Assembly: GCF_016745425.1 (NCBI RefSeq) | Contig: NZ_JAERVK010000005.1 | Span: 186,001-250,000 of the forward strand | DNA: 64,000 nt | Direction of reading: 5' to 3' | Source of the DNA: Candidatus Methylomicrobium oryzae | Lineage (GTDB): Bacteria > Pseudomonadota > Gammaproteobacteria > Methylococcales > Methylomonadaceae | In this document: one piece after another, positions 1 through 9,569 of the stretch | Layout: every line of letters begins with the position of its first letter | Numbering within the stretch: the first letter of the stretch is position 1 | Notes under the pieces: generated by a model | Databases searched by the model: none | Told to the model about the DNA's origin: nothing | Seen by the model: only the letters and a program-made list of their open reading frames with translations | Position numbers and translations under genes: made by a program

Positions 1-115
1 TCATGCGATTGGCGAAACCACGTTCACCTGGGGTGCGGGGCGCACTTTCCCCGGCCCTGGGGAGGATCACCTTTATATCTTGTGGCGCTGGCAGGACTGC
101 TGCGTGGGGCTTTAG
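1..115 (+). CDS. traU: TraU, C-terminal end (partial)
   Basis: The second reading frame is open from the window edge to a TAG at 113-115 and encodes 37 residues ending LWRWQDCCVGL. An aromatic/Cys-Cys terminus of this kind is what I recall for TraU, the periplasmic protein needed for mating-pair formation in F-type type IV secretion. The stop codon is directly followed by the ATG of traN, the order traU-traN seen in F-like and SXT/IncC transfer regions. Only the tail is visible, so the call rests on this short match plus the neighbour. Both genes are probably co-transcribed and translationally coupled. Confidence 0.72.
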   Translation, partial: HAIGETTFTWGAGRTFPGPGEDHLYILWRWQDCCVGL

Positions 116-2905
116 ATGGGTTTGGGAGCGTTTTTTGATCGTCATCTCTGGTTGACGCGCTCGCTCGCCATGACGCTGAGCGTCACCATGGCCTGGACGC
201 CGTTCGCTGTGACCTGGGCGGATCCCATGCAGGCCGCGGGCAGCGAAGGGCAGCGAACCGGACAACAACTTTTGGAGGTCTTTCAGTTTCCCGTGGATGC
301 TGGCGGTGGCACGATGACGCTGAATCCGGGCACGGCACAGGAAAGCTCGATTAATGTCAGCACCCTGTCTCCGGATGCAAACAATGCTAACAGTGTCGCG
401 ACCAACCTCACCAGTCTGTATGGCAATAACCCCGGCACGATCGCCGCAGGGCTCAATGCCCAAACGATCTTGAACGCTGAAAACAGCGCCACCGGCGAGG
501 CCTATCGGACCCTCGTCAACAATGCCCACCAATCGCATCCGGACTTACAAAATGACCCGCTCTGGAAGGCCGGCGATCAGGTGTTTGTCGATTTTACGCC
601 GTGGGCAGCGTCGTTCTCGGACTGTACGTCCACCACGACCCAAACCACGACCACGCAGCCGGTCCACATTCCCGACTATCAGCTGTGTTTAAGACAGCCA
701 ACCGTGCCGCAGAACTGTACCGCAACGCATGAGGTGAAAGTCGAACCGCTGCTCAGTTACGTGTCGGGAAATGGCGGATTGTCCAGTTGCGGGCCGGGCT
801 GCATGGATTTGTATGTCGGCGTGGTCGGCGATAATTACTGGTCAGCGAGCTGCGCCGTGTTCAGCTGGCAGGTCACTTATCATGTGCTGCATCCCGAGGC
901 GATTATCAGCGCCACCCTGGAGGATGTCGAGTTCGACGATCATGCCAGGGTTTTCTATGGCGGCAGCCTGATTTATACCGGTTCCAGCGGCTGGGGAGGT
1001 TCTTGCGAGCTCAGCAACAGCTGGGTCGATCATCCCAACAAGGATGTCACGTATGCGTTTAACAGTACTGGTAACAAGGTCTTTCGACAGGACACGCTGG
1101 TCGGCGGCAATGGCGAAGGCTACTCGCGCATCCGGCTACGTTACGACTTGTCGAAACTGATGACCCAGGACGAGTGGAGCTGGAGCGGTCCGAACTGCCA
1201 GAATCTCGCCAGCGCCATTACCGATGGCATTTGCCAAGCGGACAGCCAGCTCATCTGTACCAACGATCCGGCCAACGCATCCGGATGTTATGTCGATCCG
1301 GTCTCGCAAGTGATGATTTGCGAGTCCGATCTGGCTAAGGCGCCGGTGGCCGCTTCCGCAGGGATTCGCAATACCTGCATGAGCATCACCGCGGCCGGAC
1401 AGTGCGATCTGAACAGCACCGGGCAATGCTGGACGGACTCCGCAGGCACCCATTGTCTGTCGCCGCCCGACACGGGCACCCCGAGCACGACATGTGCTGA
1501 TCTGGAAAACCAGGGCTGCGCCTTCATCAAAAGCCAATGCCTGGACACCTTGGCCTCGGGGACCTGCTGGGACAGCGTGGATACCTATGATTGCGGCCAA
1601 GAGGTCGGCATTCCCGGCATTCAAAGCAGCACGCAACAGCAATGCTCGGGCCCGATTCGCTGCATGGGTGAAGATTGCATTGCCGTGAATCGGACGCAAA
1701 GTCAGGATTTTACCAAGGCGCTGGCGTTGCTCAATACGGCCCAGCAAATGGCGATGGATTTGAGCTGCGATTATGCCAATGCCGAGCTGCAACAAAAAGA
1801 TCCCAGTTCCTGCGAGGTATTCAAAGGTGAAGACGCCAGCTGCAAAATGGTCGGCGGCGTGGTGACCCTGGTCGATTGTTGTAAAACGCCCGCCGGCAGC
1901 ATGGGGCTGAGTCAATACATCGATTTGATCCTGGCCACCAGTCAACTGGACAATGCGGTGATGCGCATGGATGCCACCTCCGCGGTGAGGGGAGTTTGGG
2001 AAACCATGCGGACGCCCTTTTCCGTGGCGGGAGATGCCTGGAACAGTTTCCAGGCGGATTTCGCCTCGACCGTCAATGATCTGGTCGGCACCGACATGCT
2101 GAGCACCACCGATATCGCCTCGCAGGGCTTGTTGGATTCGTTGAAAGGCGAATTGATGAAAACGGTGGCGGAATGGATCGGCAGCACCTTTGGTGAGGCG
2201 GCCGGCAATGCGCTGTTCAGTGCCGGGGGGCAAGTGGCGTTTGATTCGCTGGGCAACCTGACGCCGGCCGCGCAATCGGGTGGTGTTCAACTGGGGGGCG
2301 GTGCGGCATTTGCCGGCACGATGTTGAGCACCCTGATGGCCGCCTACACCGCGGTCATGATCGCGATCATGATCATCCAGATTGTCTGGTCGTGCGAGAT
2401 ACCGGAGTATGAATTGGCGGCCAAGAAACAGTTGAAAGTCTGTAAGGACTTGGGTACCTACTGCGACAGTAAGGACCCGATTACTGGGCTCTGTTTGATT
2501 CGTAAGGAAAGCTACTGCTGTTACAATACGCCGCTGGCAAGGATCCTGAACGAACAAATCAAACCCCAATTGGGCATGGGCTTTGGTACCGCTGAAGCGC
2601 CCGAGTGTACCGGCATCAAAGTCGAGGATCTGGACAAAGTCGATTGGACTCAGGTCAATCTGGACGAATGGCTGGGACTCTTGGCGCAAACCCACCATTT
2701 ACCCACGGCGGAAAATGCCGCTTCGATGCTCAACCTCGGCCAATTGACCGGCACTGGCAGCCGACTCAATCCGCAACGGTATGGTGCGGCCACTGGCAAC
2801 CGGCAAGACACCTTGACCCGCACCCAGGGCCGCATGACCGAGTTGGATGTGCCTACGGTCAAACGGCAAGCGGAACTGGAAGGTTGGGGAATGGGACCAC
2901 AGTAA
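116..2905 (+). CDS. traN: TraN, mating-pair stabilisation protein
   Basis: A 929-residue exported protein. An N-terminal hydrophobic segment (about residues 11-33, ending near VTWADP) fits a signal peptide. The rest is very rich in cysteine, with dense clusters around residues 360-580 and a C-terminal block containing ESYCCYNTPLARI, typical of TraN. TraN sits in the outer membrane of the donor and stabilises contact with the recipient during conjugation. The length is larger than F TraN (about 600 residues) and close to the SXT/IncC forms. It starts immediately after the traU stop, so it is the downstream gene of the same operon. A hydrophobic stretch near residues 735-760 may be membrane-embedded. 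No gene of the transfer operon follows; the next gene is on the other strand. Confidence 0.9.
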   Translation: MGLGAFFDRHLWLTRSLAMTLSVTMAWTPFAVTWADPMQAAGSEGQRTGQQLLEVFQFPVDAGGGTMTLNPGTAQESSINVSTLSPDANNANSVATNLTSLYGNNPGTIAAGLNAQTILNAENSATGEAYRTLVNNAHQSHPDLQNDPLWKAGDQVFVDFTPWAASFSDCTSTTTQTTTTQPVHIPDYQLCLRQPTVPQNCTATHEVKVEPLLSYVSGNGGLSSCGPGCMDLYVGVVGDNYWSASCAVFSWQVTYHVLHPEAIISATLEDVEFDDHARVFYGGSLIYTGSSGWGGSCELSNSWVDHPNKDVTYAFNSTGNKVFRQDTLVGGNGEGYSRIRLRYDLSKLMTQDEWSWSGPNCQNLASAITDGICQADSQLICTNDPANASGCYVDPVSQVMICESDLAKAPVAASAGIRNTCMSITAAGQCDLNSTGQCWTDSAGTHCLSPPDTGTPSTTCADLENQGCAFIKSQCLDTLASGTCWDSVDTYDCGQEVGIPGIQSSTQQQCSGPIRCMGEDCIAVNRTQSQDFTKALALLNTAQQMAMDLSCDYANAELQQKDPSSCEVFKGEDASCKMVGGVVTLVDCCKTPAGSMGLSQYIDLILATSQLDNAVMRMDATSAVRGVWETMRTPFSVAGDAWNSFQADFASTVNDLVGTDMLSTTDIASQGLLDSLKGELMKTVAEWIGSTFGEAAGNALFSAGGQVAFDSLGNLTPAAQSGGVQLGGGAAFAGTMLSTLMAAYTAVMIAIMIIQIVWSCEIPEYELAAKKQLKVCKDLGTYCDSKDPITGLCLIRKESYCCYNTPLARILNEQIKPQLGMGFGTAEAPECTGIKVEDLDKVDWTQVNLDEWLGLLAQTHHLPTAENAASMLNLGQLTGTGSRLNPQRYGAATGNRQDTLTRTQGRMTELDVPTVKRQAELEGWGMGPQ

Positions 2906-2920
2906 TTAGCCCCGAAGTAA

Positions 2921-3196
2921 TCAAGCGTTAACCGCGTCTTTCAATCCTTTGCCGGGCTTGAAGGAAGGGGTTTTGGCGGCGGCAATCGTAATGGCAGCAC
3001 CGGTTTGTGGGTTGCGGCCCGTGCGTTCCGCTCTTTCTTTAACCTCAAAAGAGCCAAAGCCTACCAAGGCAATCGAGTCACCGGCTTTCAAGGCAGATTC
3101 GATGGTTTTGGTCAGTCCGTCCAGCGCCCGGCCTGCGTCGGCTTTGGTCAGGTTGGCATGGCTGGCGATGGCATCGATGAGTTCGGATTTGTTCAT
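2921..3196 (-). CDS. HU-family DNA-binding protein
   Basis: A 90-residue nucleoid protein of the HU/IHF family. The start [11 protein letters not shown], the [21 protein letters not shown] beta-arm with its proline, and the end [12 protein letters not shown] are hallmark HU sequence. HU binds and bends DNA without strong sequence preference. The start is supported by an AGGAA box seven bases upstream. It converges on traN with only 15 bases between stops. On a conjugative element, an HU copy may mask the incoming DNA or help recombination; that role is inference. Whether it is element-specific or a captured chromosomal copy cannot be told from here. Confidence 0.95.
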   Translation of the reverse strand: MNKSELIDAIASHANLTKADAGRALDGLTKTIESALKAGDSIALVGFGSFEVKERAERTGRNPQTGAAITIAAAKTPSFKPGKGLKDAVNA

Positions 3197-3310
3197 ATCA
3201 TGTTCCTGTGGGCAGTAATTAAAAGCGATACTGAGTTTAAAGAGTTGATAATAGCTGAAAACCGTAGAAATTAAGGAAAACTTCTATACAATTGGCGTTT
3301 GGTAGCTATA

Positions 3311-4419
3311 GATACGGCCCTATGAAGTTTGAACTTTCATGAGGGGTGTTTATCCGAACGGCATGGATAAAGAAGACGCAAGAAATCAAACCCTGGAGCA
3401 ATTACACGAGCGGCGCAAGCAAGTCGTGCGGTTGCATAACCAAGGCCACAAGCTCATGAAGATTGTCGCAATGACAGGACTGAGCTACCCGACAGTTCGC
3501 TATACCATCGATTTGTACACAGCCGGCGGCTGGTCGGCCATTCGTCCGACAGCGCGCGGGCGAACGCCAGGGCAAGGGCGCATCCTCACCGGAGAGCAAG
3601 AGCAACAAATTCAGTGTGCCCTCATCGACAAATGTCCTGAGCAGTTGAAAATGGATTTCTGTTTGTGGAGCCGGGCGGCGGTGAGGCAACTGATCGAACA
3701 GGCATTCGGCATTCAATTGCCGGTCAGAACCGTAGGCAAATACTTGAAACGCTGGGGCTTTACACCGCAAAAGCCGATCAAAAAAGCCTACGAACAACGC
3801 CCTGAAGCGGTCAAAGCCTGGCTGGACGAACGCTACCCATCGATAGCCGTTCGCGCCAAAGCGGAAGGCGGTGAAATCCATTGGGGTGATGAGACCGCCT
3901 TGACTAACACCGATGTCCGAGGCAGAAGTTATGCGCCCTCAGGTCAAACGCCGGTTGCCTATGCGCCTGGCGGGAAGCGTGAAAAATTGTCCATGATCGC
4001 CACCGTCACCAACCAAGGCAAAGCCCGCTGGATGATTATTGACGAGGCTTTCAATGCCGACAAGCTGATCGAATTTCTCAAGGCTTTAATCAAAGAGGTG
4101 GGCAAAAAAGTGTTTCTGATTGTCGACAACCTGCGCGTCCATCATGCCAAACCCGTCAAAGCCTGGTTGCAAGACCGCCAGGATCAAATCGAAATGTTTT
4201 ACTTGCCTAGCTACAGTCCAGAGCTGAATCCAGAAGAGCGCCTCAATGCCGATTTGAAACAGGCCATCGGCAAAAAAGTACCGGTCAGAACCAAAGCCAA
4301 ATTACGCGAGGCTGCCAATGAGCATATGACTCGATTGACTCAATTGCCTGACCGGGTTAAAAGCTTCTTTCAGGATCAACCAGTAAAGTATGCCGCTTAA
4401 AACTTCATTGGGCCGGATC
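3311..4419. mobile_element. IS630-family insertion sequence
   Basis: A single transposase gene is bracketed by imperfect inverted repeats of about 20 bases: GATACGGCCCTATGAAGTTT at 3311-3330 and, read on the other strand, GATCCGGCCCAATGAAGTTT at 4400-4419, with two mismatches. The element is about 1.1 kb, usual for the IS630/Tc1-mariner group. A TA dinucleotide lies directly outside the left end (3309-3310); on the right the nearest TA is three bases further out, so the target duplication is not cleanly visible. It lies between the HU gene and the CHAT operon without breaking a recognisable gene. Confidence 0.85.
3363..4400 (+). CDS. IS630-family transposase
   Basis: A 345-residue transposase. 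The N-terminal third is a helix-turn-helix region (LHNQGHKLMKIVAMTGLSYP, followed by a second winged-helix part ending in LKRWGFTPQKP). The catalytic DDE triad is visible as the D in HWGDETAL, the first D in FLIVDNLRVHH and the second E in SPELNPEERLNADLK. These are the motifs of the IS630 DDE domain, so the gene looks intact and able to catalyse cut-and-paste transposition into TA targets. I start it at the ATG before DKEDARNQ; an upstream in-frame ATG at 3339 would add eight residues. No clear ribosome binding site is present at either. Confidence 0.9.
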   Translation: MDKEDARNQTLEQLHERRKQVVRLHNQGHKLMKIVAMTGLSYPTVRYTIDLYTAGGWSAIRPTARGRTPGQGRILTGEQEQQIQCALIDKCPEQLKMDFCLWSRAAVRQLIEQAFGIQLPVRTVGKYLKRWGFTPQKPIKKAYEQRPEAVKAWLDERYPSIAVRAKAEGGEIHWGDETALTNTDVRGRSYAPSGQTPVAYAPGGKREKLSMIATVTNQGKARWMIIDEAFNADKLIEFLKALIKEVGKKVFLIVDNLRVHHAKPVKAWLQDRQDQIEMFYLPSYSPELNPEERLNADLKQAIGKKVPVRTKAKLREAANEHMTRLTQLPDRVKSFFQDQPVKYAA

Positions 4420-4611
4420 AATAAGCAATCTCAAAAACGGCCCTTTTCTTTTAAAGAGATAGTCAGATCATGACTTTATTGCAGTCATAGAAAACGTGAA
4501 CCTGCTTTGACTACCAGCTTGAATCCCTTTGCTTGGGTTTCAAAATTGAGGCTATTTCAGGGTGACTGTTCAGGAAAAGTAAAACCTCCGTAGCAGCCCC
4601 AAAGGCCCGAA

Positions 4612-7600
4612 CTAAGGCAACTCCGGCGCGCCCAAGACCACGAAAGGCGCCCAGTAAAAAGGATGACGAAAAGGTCGGCTGGGAAGAATCTCTCCGTCGT
4701 CACTGCTGATCACATGGTTGTTGATCCTGTTGTGGGCGAAAGATTGGCCCTTGGTTTCGGGAATGAGCGCAATGGCCTCCTCATCGGTCAAGTTCTGCAG
4801 CCGTTCCTGGGCGATGGCAATCAGCTCCTGCCAATTGCGGGCCTTCGTATCGCGGGCAGCCTCGTATAGAAAATGATGGAACAGCCAGGAGGCGTCCTGG
4901 TTGACCTTCCATAGGGTGCCCAGGACCTGACGAGTCCCGGCAGCGATCAGGGTCTGGCCGATGCCGACCGGGGCCAGCAACGCTGCGCTGGAAAAGCCGC
5001 ACAACGCCGATTCGCAGGCGGTCAGCGCCAGAAAGCGCTGGTTTTGCGGCAGGGCGCCTAACAGCCAACAACGCAGATTTTCCTCGCGGAGGTTATCGCG
5101 GTACAGCGTCAACGCCGAACCGCGCGGATCGGCGAAGTGATAGCGCCCGTGGCCGATGAAATGGGCGGCCCGGCTGCGCTTCAGGTGGATCAGTGCCTCC
5201 ACGGTGGTCAATTCGGCGGCATCGCGGCAGGCTACCGGCTTTAATCCCAATCCGTGTTCCAGATAAGCGCCAGCTTGCCGCGCCTCGGCCTCGCGATGCA
5301 GGATGGGATCGGCCTCGGTGTGCCGGTCGTCTCCGAACAGCACCGAGCCGCCAGCAGCCGGACCGAATGTGGTTTCCGTCGTACGCCAACAACTTAAACT
5401 GACTGCCCGCTCGAAGGTCAAAGCGCTGCCGGGAAACCACTCTCCCAGCAAAGCCTCCCAAGGCAGTTGCGCCAGTTCGCCGTCCAGCAGCAAGATGAGG
5501 TGACTTACCTCGGCCTGTTGTGCCCAGGCAAGCCAATGCGCCAGCAGCCGGCGCGGCACGGCATGGTCTTCCAGCCGTTGCCACAGCTCTTCAAAAGGCT
5601 CCGGCGCACCCCCGTAGTCCTGCCGCCACCGCCGCCAGGCATGGAGCAGCGGCGCGATCGAATCGGCCTTTGCGCCGCGCCCGTTCTCGTCCGTGGCGTG
5701 GGAGACGACCTCCAGCTCCCGCAGGCTTAAACCGCCGTGATCCAGCCACAAGACGTGCACCAGCCCGTCGCCGGGGTCGAGAAAGCACTGCGCCAGGGCC
5801 TCGCCGGGCCGCAGTTTGGCCCGGCAATCCTCCGCGGAGGGTTTGGCCGGCAGCCAGGGTGGTTCTTTGAGCTTTCTGTCAACCCTGATCGCCCCGGTTT
5901 CGGATTTGACTTCCTGTTCCTCATACAACGGCGCGTTCAGGCCTGCCAGCCAGGCCTTGAGCAGCGGGGTAAAACAATCGCGGCCGGGCTGGAAGGGTGT
6001 AGTCCGAAATTCGTCGAAAATCTGTTTACCAATGAACTCGTGCCGTGCCGGACTCAAAGGCCGAACCTGCATGCCGCTCAGCGCAATGCGGCTGCGCTCC
6101 AGGGTTTCCCAGAGCTTGTCCAGGTCCGGTTGAGGCTGTTTAAGGATGACGCCAAGCAGATTGCGGCAGTAATGGTGCAGGCGCTGGGTCAAATCGTCAT
6201 CGTCGCGCGGGCCTGGGTGGCGGTTGAGCAGACGGGTGCATTGCCGTTTGAATGTTTCAAGTGCCGTGCCCAAGGTCGTTTGATCCGTATCGGGTTCCTG
6301 ATGCTGGAGCCATGCGCCAATATGTTCGACAAGCAAATCTTGGATGCGGCCCTGGATGACGGCCCGTAAGGCGGCGGCGTAATAAGGCGCCGCCTCTTCA
6401 CCTAGTTTCGCTTCAATGAAAGAGTCCGGTGTAGCCTGCAGGGGCCCCAACTCACCGCCGCAGGCCACGGCAGCCAGCACATGCGCCAGTTCGAGCGCGG
6501 TCCGCTCGGCCTCGAGCCAGGCGCGATTCAAAACATCGGCGAGATCGCGTTCTTCCATAGAATCCATGGACGTAGGCGAAGCAGCAAACTTAAGAGGCGA
6601 TCTGGCTTTTAGCAATTCGACATGACGGCGTACGGCGGGAACATAGCCTTCCGGCAAATTTTGCTCGAAATCCGGATGGGTTTCGAGATAGGTCAGTAAT
6701 TCCGCGGCATAACGTTTCAGCCAGCCGTCCATAGCTGGCCCCTGACTTTTCAGGAGCTGCGGGGAGATGTCTTGCAGGCGCAAACCGGGAACGAGCCAAC
6801 TTGCCAACGTCGGCCGCGTGCCGTCATCCTGAAGCCAGTGGACCCAGCCGTTCTGCGCCATTAGCCGATGAATGGCGTAGGGATCGCGCCAAAGGCCGGG
6901 GTGGGGCGTCGCCTCGTTTAAGCTTCCGGCCAACACATTGGCCAGCAACAATGTACTTTCTTGCGACAGACCGTCAGACCAGTGATGAAACCGTATTATG
7001 CTCTTGGCCAGCCAGCCGATCCCGGCGTCGCGTACCCGCTTCACGTCCAGTCCGTCCTTTTCCGCCAGGCGCAATGATTGGGCGGAACGGTTTTGGAGGG
7101 CTTGCCATTCCCTGAGCGTGTTGCGCACGCGGACATCCCGGCCGCGTTGCCACCAGCCCTTGCGGCCGGCCAAACGCTGCGTCCAGGCGTCGAGCGAGGA
7201 TTCTGGGGCTAACCCTAAGCGCTGCCTTGCCTGCGCCAAGCGGTTCCGAATCAAGTTTTCTTCTCGTGCAGCCTGTGCCTGCCCCGCGTCGAGTTGGCTT
7301 TGCAAACGGTCAACCCGCTTTTCGACCGACGCCAGCCAAGCGTGCAAGGGCGCGTTTTCCTCGGCGTGCGCCAACAGCCACAACGCTTCCACAGCGCGGC
7401 AACAGTGGAGCAGGTTGCCGTTTAGGCCCACGGTATCGTCTACCAGCCGCCAGTCGAGGAGCCAGTCCAACAGTTCCTGTTGGAACAGTGTGGCGAGGGA
7501 GGCGTCGTGTATCCGTCCTTCGTTCAGGCAATACTGGTGATCTTTGTTTAAATTTGAATAGGCCTTTGTCCCATTATCCTGAAAGGGAAGTTGAGGGTTG

Positions 7601-8772
7601 ATCGATGTCAAGGCGTAGCAGCGGAATACGGATTGCCAAGTGGAAATAGGACGAGGGAAAAGATTGAAGTAATTAATTGTTAAGGGAAGTAATAAGAGCG
7701 TAATATTGGCTGTTGGCGGGGAGAGCTTCAAGAATTCGGCACCGCAGTTCAGCCCTTGCCAGTACAGGGCGAGCGCTTTTTGCGTCGCCTCGGGCTCCGC
7801 CAGTTTGCTTTGCGTTATTCCCGCATTGTAAAACAGCTCTAGCGCTCCTTGCTGAATGCCTCCGTGATGGGGGTTGTCCAGAAGAAACGCGGGGACGTTT
7901 TCTAATCCTTGCCGGAGTAACGCGAATGCTTTTTGCGCCGCATCAGGCTCCGTCAGTCCACTTTGCGCTATGCTCGCGTTGAGGTGCAGTTTAAGAATTT
8001 GTGTTTGAACGCCGGCATGGTGGGGGTTGTCCTGAAGAAACGCGGGGACGTTTTCTAATCCTTGCCGGAGCAACGCAAATGCTTCTTGCGCCGCATCAGG
8101 CTCCGTCAGATGGATGTGCACGGTACCGGCGCTTAAGAATAGCCGAAGCACCAGTTCCTGCATTCCGGCGTGGTGGGAGTGGTCATGAAGAAACTTGGGG
8201 ACGTTTTCCAGCCCTTGCCGATACAGCGCGAGCGCTTTTTGCGCCGCCTCGGGCTCTGCCAGTCGGCTTTGTGAGAGGCCCGCGTTGAAAAATAGCCGAA
8301 GCGTCCACTCTTGAATACCGGCATGATGCGGGTGATCTTGGATAAATGAGGAGGCCAGTTCCAGCCCTTTTAAGAAGTAAAGATCAAGGGCTTTTTGCTG
8401 TGCATTGGGCTCCGCCAGTTGTGTTTGCGCGACACCTGCGTTGCAGAAAAGCCCAAGCGCCATCTCTCGAATGCCGATATGGTGGGGGTGGTCTTTGATA
8501 AACCTGGGGACGTAATACAGCCCTTGTCGGTACAGTGCGAGTGCTTTGTGTGCCGCCCCGGGCTCAGCCCGATGGATTTGCGCGACGCCCGCGTTGAGGA
8601 AATTGAGAAGCTTCTGGTACGACATGCCTGCGGAGGTCCATTCCCACGCCGCATTCAAGCCCGCCCAATCGCGGTGCTCTGGCGGCACCTCCGGCAGGCT
8701 TTCGATATGGCGGGTAAGCTGCTCGATCTGTTCCGTTAAGCCGGGTTCTGTCGGTTGCGGTGGGGCGGTCAT
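4612..8772 (-). CDS. Giant repeat protein with C-terminal CHAT (caspase-like) domain
   Basis: A 1386-residue protein. Residues 69-324 hold five tandem helical repeats of 51-52 residues (TPR-like, with an AEP.A.QKALAL..QGL...FL.D.PHH pattern) plus a partial sixth. The middle is mostly helical and unassigned. The last 260 residues form a CHAT domain: the catalytic dyad is H1208 in HFIGHGRYHF and C1253 in LTACESAL, both with the usual context. CHAT proteins are caspase-like proteases used in conflict and regulated proteolysis. The gene is third in a minus-strand operon after a sigma factor and a zinc-finger protein (25-base gap). That arrangement suggests its target could be the anti-sigma protein, which is inference. 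No signal peptide is seen, so it is expected in the cytoplasm. Confidence 0.85.
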   Translation of the reverse strand: MTAPPQPTEPGLTEQIEQLTRHIESLPEVPPEHRDWAGLNAAWEWTSAGMSYQKLLNFLNAGVAQIHRAEPGAAHKALALYRQGLYYVPRFIKDHPHHIGIREMALGLFCNAGVAQTQLAEPNAQQKALDLYFLKGLELASSFIQDHPHHAGIQEWTLRLFFNAGLSQSRLAEPEAAQKALALYRQGLENVPKFLHDHSHHAGMQELVLRLFLSAGTVHIHLTEPDAAQEAFALLRQGLENVPAFLQDNPHHAGVQTQILKLHLNASIAQSGLTEPDAAQKAFALLRQGLENVPAFLLDNPHHGGIQQGALELFYNAGITQSKLAEPEATQKALALYWQGLNCGAEFLKLSPPTANITLLLLPLTINYFNLFPRPISTWQSVFRCYALTSINPQLPFQDNGTKAYSNLNKDHQYCLNEGRIHDASLATLFQQELLDWLLDWRLVDDTVGLNGNLLHCCRAVEALWLLAHAEENAPLHAWLASVEKRVDRLQSQLDAGQAQAAREENLIRNRLAQARQRLGLAPESSLDAWTQRLAGRKGWWQRGRDVRVRNTLREWQALQNRSAQSLRLAEKDGLDVKRVRDAGIGWLAKSIIRFHHWSDGLSQESTLLLANVLAGSLNEATPHPGLWRDPYAIHRLMAQNGWVHWLQDDGTRPTLASWLVPGLRLQDISPQLLKSQGPAMDGWLKRYAAELLTYLETHPDFEQNLPEGYVPAVRRHVELLKARSPLKFAASPTSMDSMEERDLADVLNRAWLEAERTALELAHVLAAVACGGELGPLQATPDSFIEAKLGEEAAPYYAAALRAVIQGRIQDLLVEHIGAWLQHQEPDTDQTTLGTALETFKRQCTRLLNRHPGPRDDDDLTQRLHHYCRNLLGVILKQPQPDLDKLWETLERSRIALSGMQVRPLSPARHEFIGKQIFDEFRTTPFQPGRDCFTPLLKAWLAGLNAPLYEEQEVKSETGAIRVDRKLKEPPWLPAKPSAEDCRAKLRPGEALAQCFLDPGDGLVHVLWLDHGGLSLRELEVVSHATDENGRGAKADSIAPLLHAWRRWRQDYGGAPEPFEELWQRLEDHAVPRRLLAHWLAWAQQAEVSHLILLLDGELAQLPWEALLGEWFPGSALTFERAVSLSCWRTTETTFGPAAGGSVLFGDDRHTEADPILHREAEARQAGAYLEHGLGLKPVACRDAAELTTVEALIHLKRSRAAHFIGHGRYHFADPRGSALTLYRDNLREENLRCWLLGALPQNQRFLALTACESALCGFSSAALLAPVGIGQTLIAAGTRQVLGTLWKVNQDASWLFHHFLYEAARDTKARNWQELIAIAQERLQNLTDEEAIALIPETKGQSFAHNRINNHVISSDDGEILPSRPFRHPFYWAPFVVLGAPELP
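7717..8568 (-). repeat. Tandem 153-bp coding repeats in the CHAT gene
   Basis: Five units of 51 residues (one of 52) and a partial sixth lie head to tail. Units four and five are nearly identical in protein, sharing EPDAAQ, FALLRQGLENVPAFL and DNPHH, which points to recent unit duplication. The spacing is longer than the 34-residue TPR norm, so each unit may be one TPR plus a linker helix. Confidence 0.8.
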
Positions 8773-8797
8773 GGGTGGTCTCCTTGAGCGGAAGGGT

Positions 8798-9553
8798 TCA
8801 GGCGTCGGGTAACAGCTTGATGCGCAACACGTTGCGTTCGTCCTGCCAGTTCAGCGCGATCAGTATGCGGCCTTGCGCGCGGGCGGCGTCGAGCCGGTCG
8901 GCGCTCAGGCCGCAATGCTTGATCTCCAGGATTTGCGCGCTGCGCGGCGCGGCTTGCCAGTTGTGCCATTGGGCGTCGGCGGGTTGGGCGGGAACGTCGC
9001 CCAATTCTACGGCGGGTCCGTATTCAGGCGTAGCAGATAGCCAGTTCAGATACACGGCCAGACCGCCGTTTTTTTTAAGCTCCAGGCCGCGCACGGCCAA
9101 AGGCAGTCCGTCCGGTAAGCACGCTTTGCTCTCGCCATCGGCTAGCAGGCCACCGGCCAGCGCCTGGCTGCACAAGCGGGTGCCCTCCGCATCGAATTGA
9201 AACCATTCATTGAACCTGTCCTCGGTATCGAATTGTAACCATTCTTTGACGCGGCGGATGCCCTGAGCCAATGATTGCACCAACGGGGAGAGGGGGGCCG
9301 GTTGCGCCGCGTCTTGGCGAGCCCAATAGTCGGCCGCCGCGAACATCGCTTCGAGTTGGCGTGCGCATGCGGGGCAGCTTTCCAGATGCCGTTCAAAGCG
9401 GCTGAGATGATCGCCGCTCAAGGTCTCCTCGACATAGCAGGCCATCTCGTTGACGTCGAAGTGGTCGCCTACCGGAGTTTTGGGCAGGGCGTCGAGGTGG
9501 GCGAGCATGCGTTTTAAGCTTTCTTCGATGGATTTTTGTTTAGTTTGAGACAT
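8798..9553 (-). CDS. Putative zinc-finger (zf-HC2) anti-sigma factor
   Basis: A 251-residue protein starting MSQTKQKS, chosen because AGGAG lies nine bases upstream; a longer reading frame upstream overlaps the sigma gene and is not credible. Around residues 50-75 is HLESCPACARQLE, the HxxxCxxC signature of the zinc-dependent anti-sigma domain, preceded by NEMACYVEETLSG as usual for zf-HC2. The C-terminal half is unassigned and ends with NVLRIKLLPDA. No membrane segment is visible, so it would be a soluble anti-sigma factor, unlike the common membrane-anchored type. It lies 16 bases downstream of the sigma gene and 25 upstream of the CHAT gene, in one operon. Expected role: hold the neighbouring sigma factor inactive. 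The extended soluble C-terminal part could be the regulated or cleaved portion. Confidence 0.72.
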   Translation of the reverse strand: MSQTKQKSIEESLKRMLAHLDALPKTPVGDHFDVNEMACYVEETLSGDHLSRFERHLESCPACARQLEAMFAAADYWARQDAAQPAPLSPLVQSLAQGIRRVKEWLQFDTEDRFNEWFQFDAEGTRLCSQALAGGLLADGESKACLPDGLPLAVRGLELKKNGGLAVYLNWLSATPEYGPAVELGDVPAQPADAQWHNWQAAPRSAQILEIKHCGLSADRLDAARAQGRILIALNWQDERNVLRIKLLPDA

Positions 9554-9569
9554 TGAATTGCTCCTGAGA

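Noticed and set aside
1136-2698. Long minus-strand open frame opposite traN
   Set aside because: It mirrors the GC-rich traN gene, has no ribosome binding site or recognisable domain, and traN itself has clear family features.
4519-4543. Inverted repeat TTGAAtCCC/GGGtTTCAA as a terminator
   Set aside because: No T-run follows on either strand, and neither neighbouring gene ends close enough to make it convincing.
5737-6369. Plus-strand open frame of 210 codons within the CHAT gene
   Set aside because: Shadow of the long minus-strand gene; the translated sequence shows no domain and no start signal.
7717-8568. Repeats as a CRISPR array
   Set aside because: The repeats are 153 bases, diverged, in frame and encode a regular helical motif; there are no spacers.
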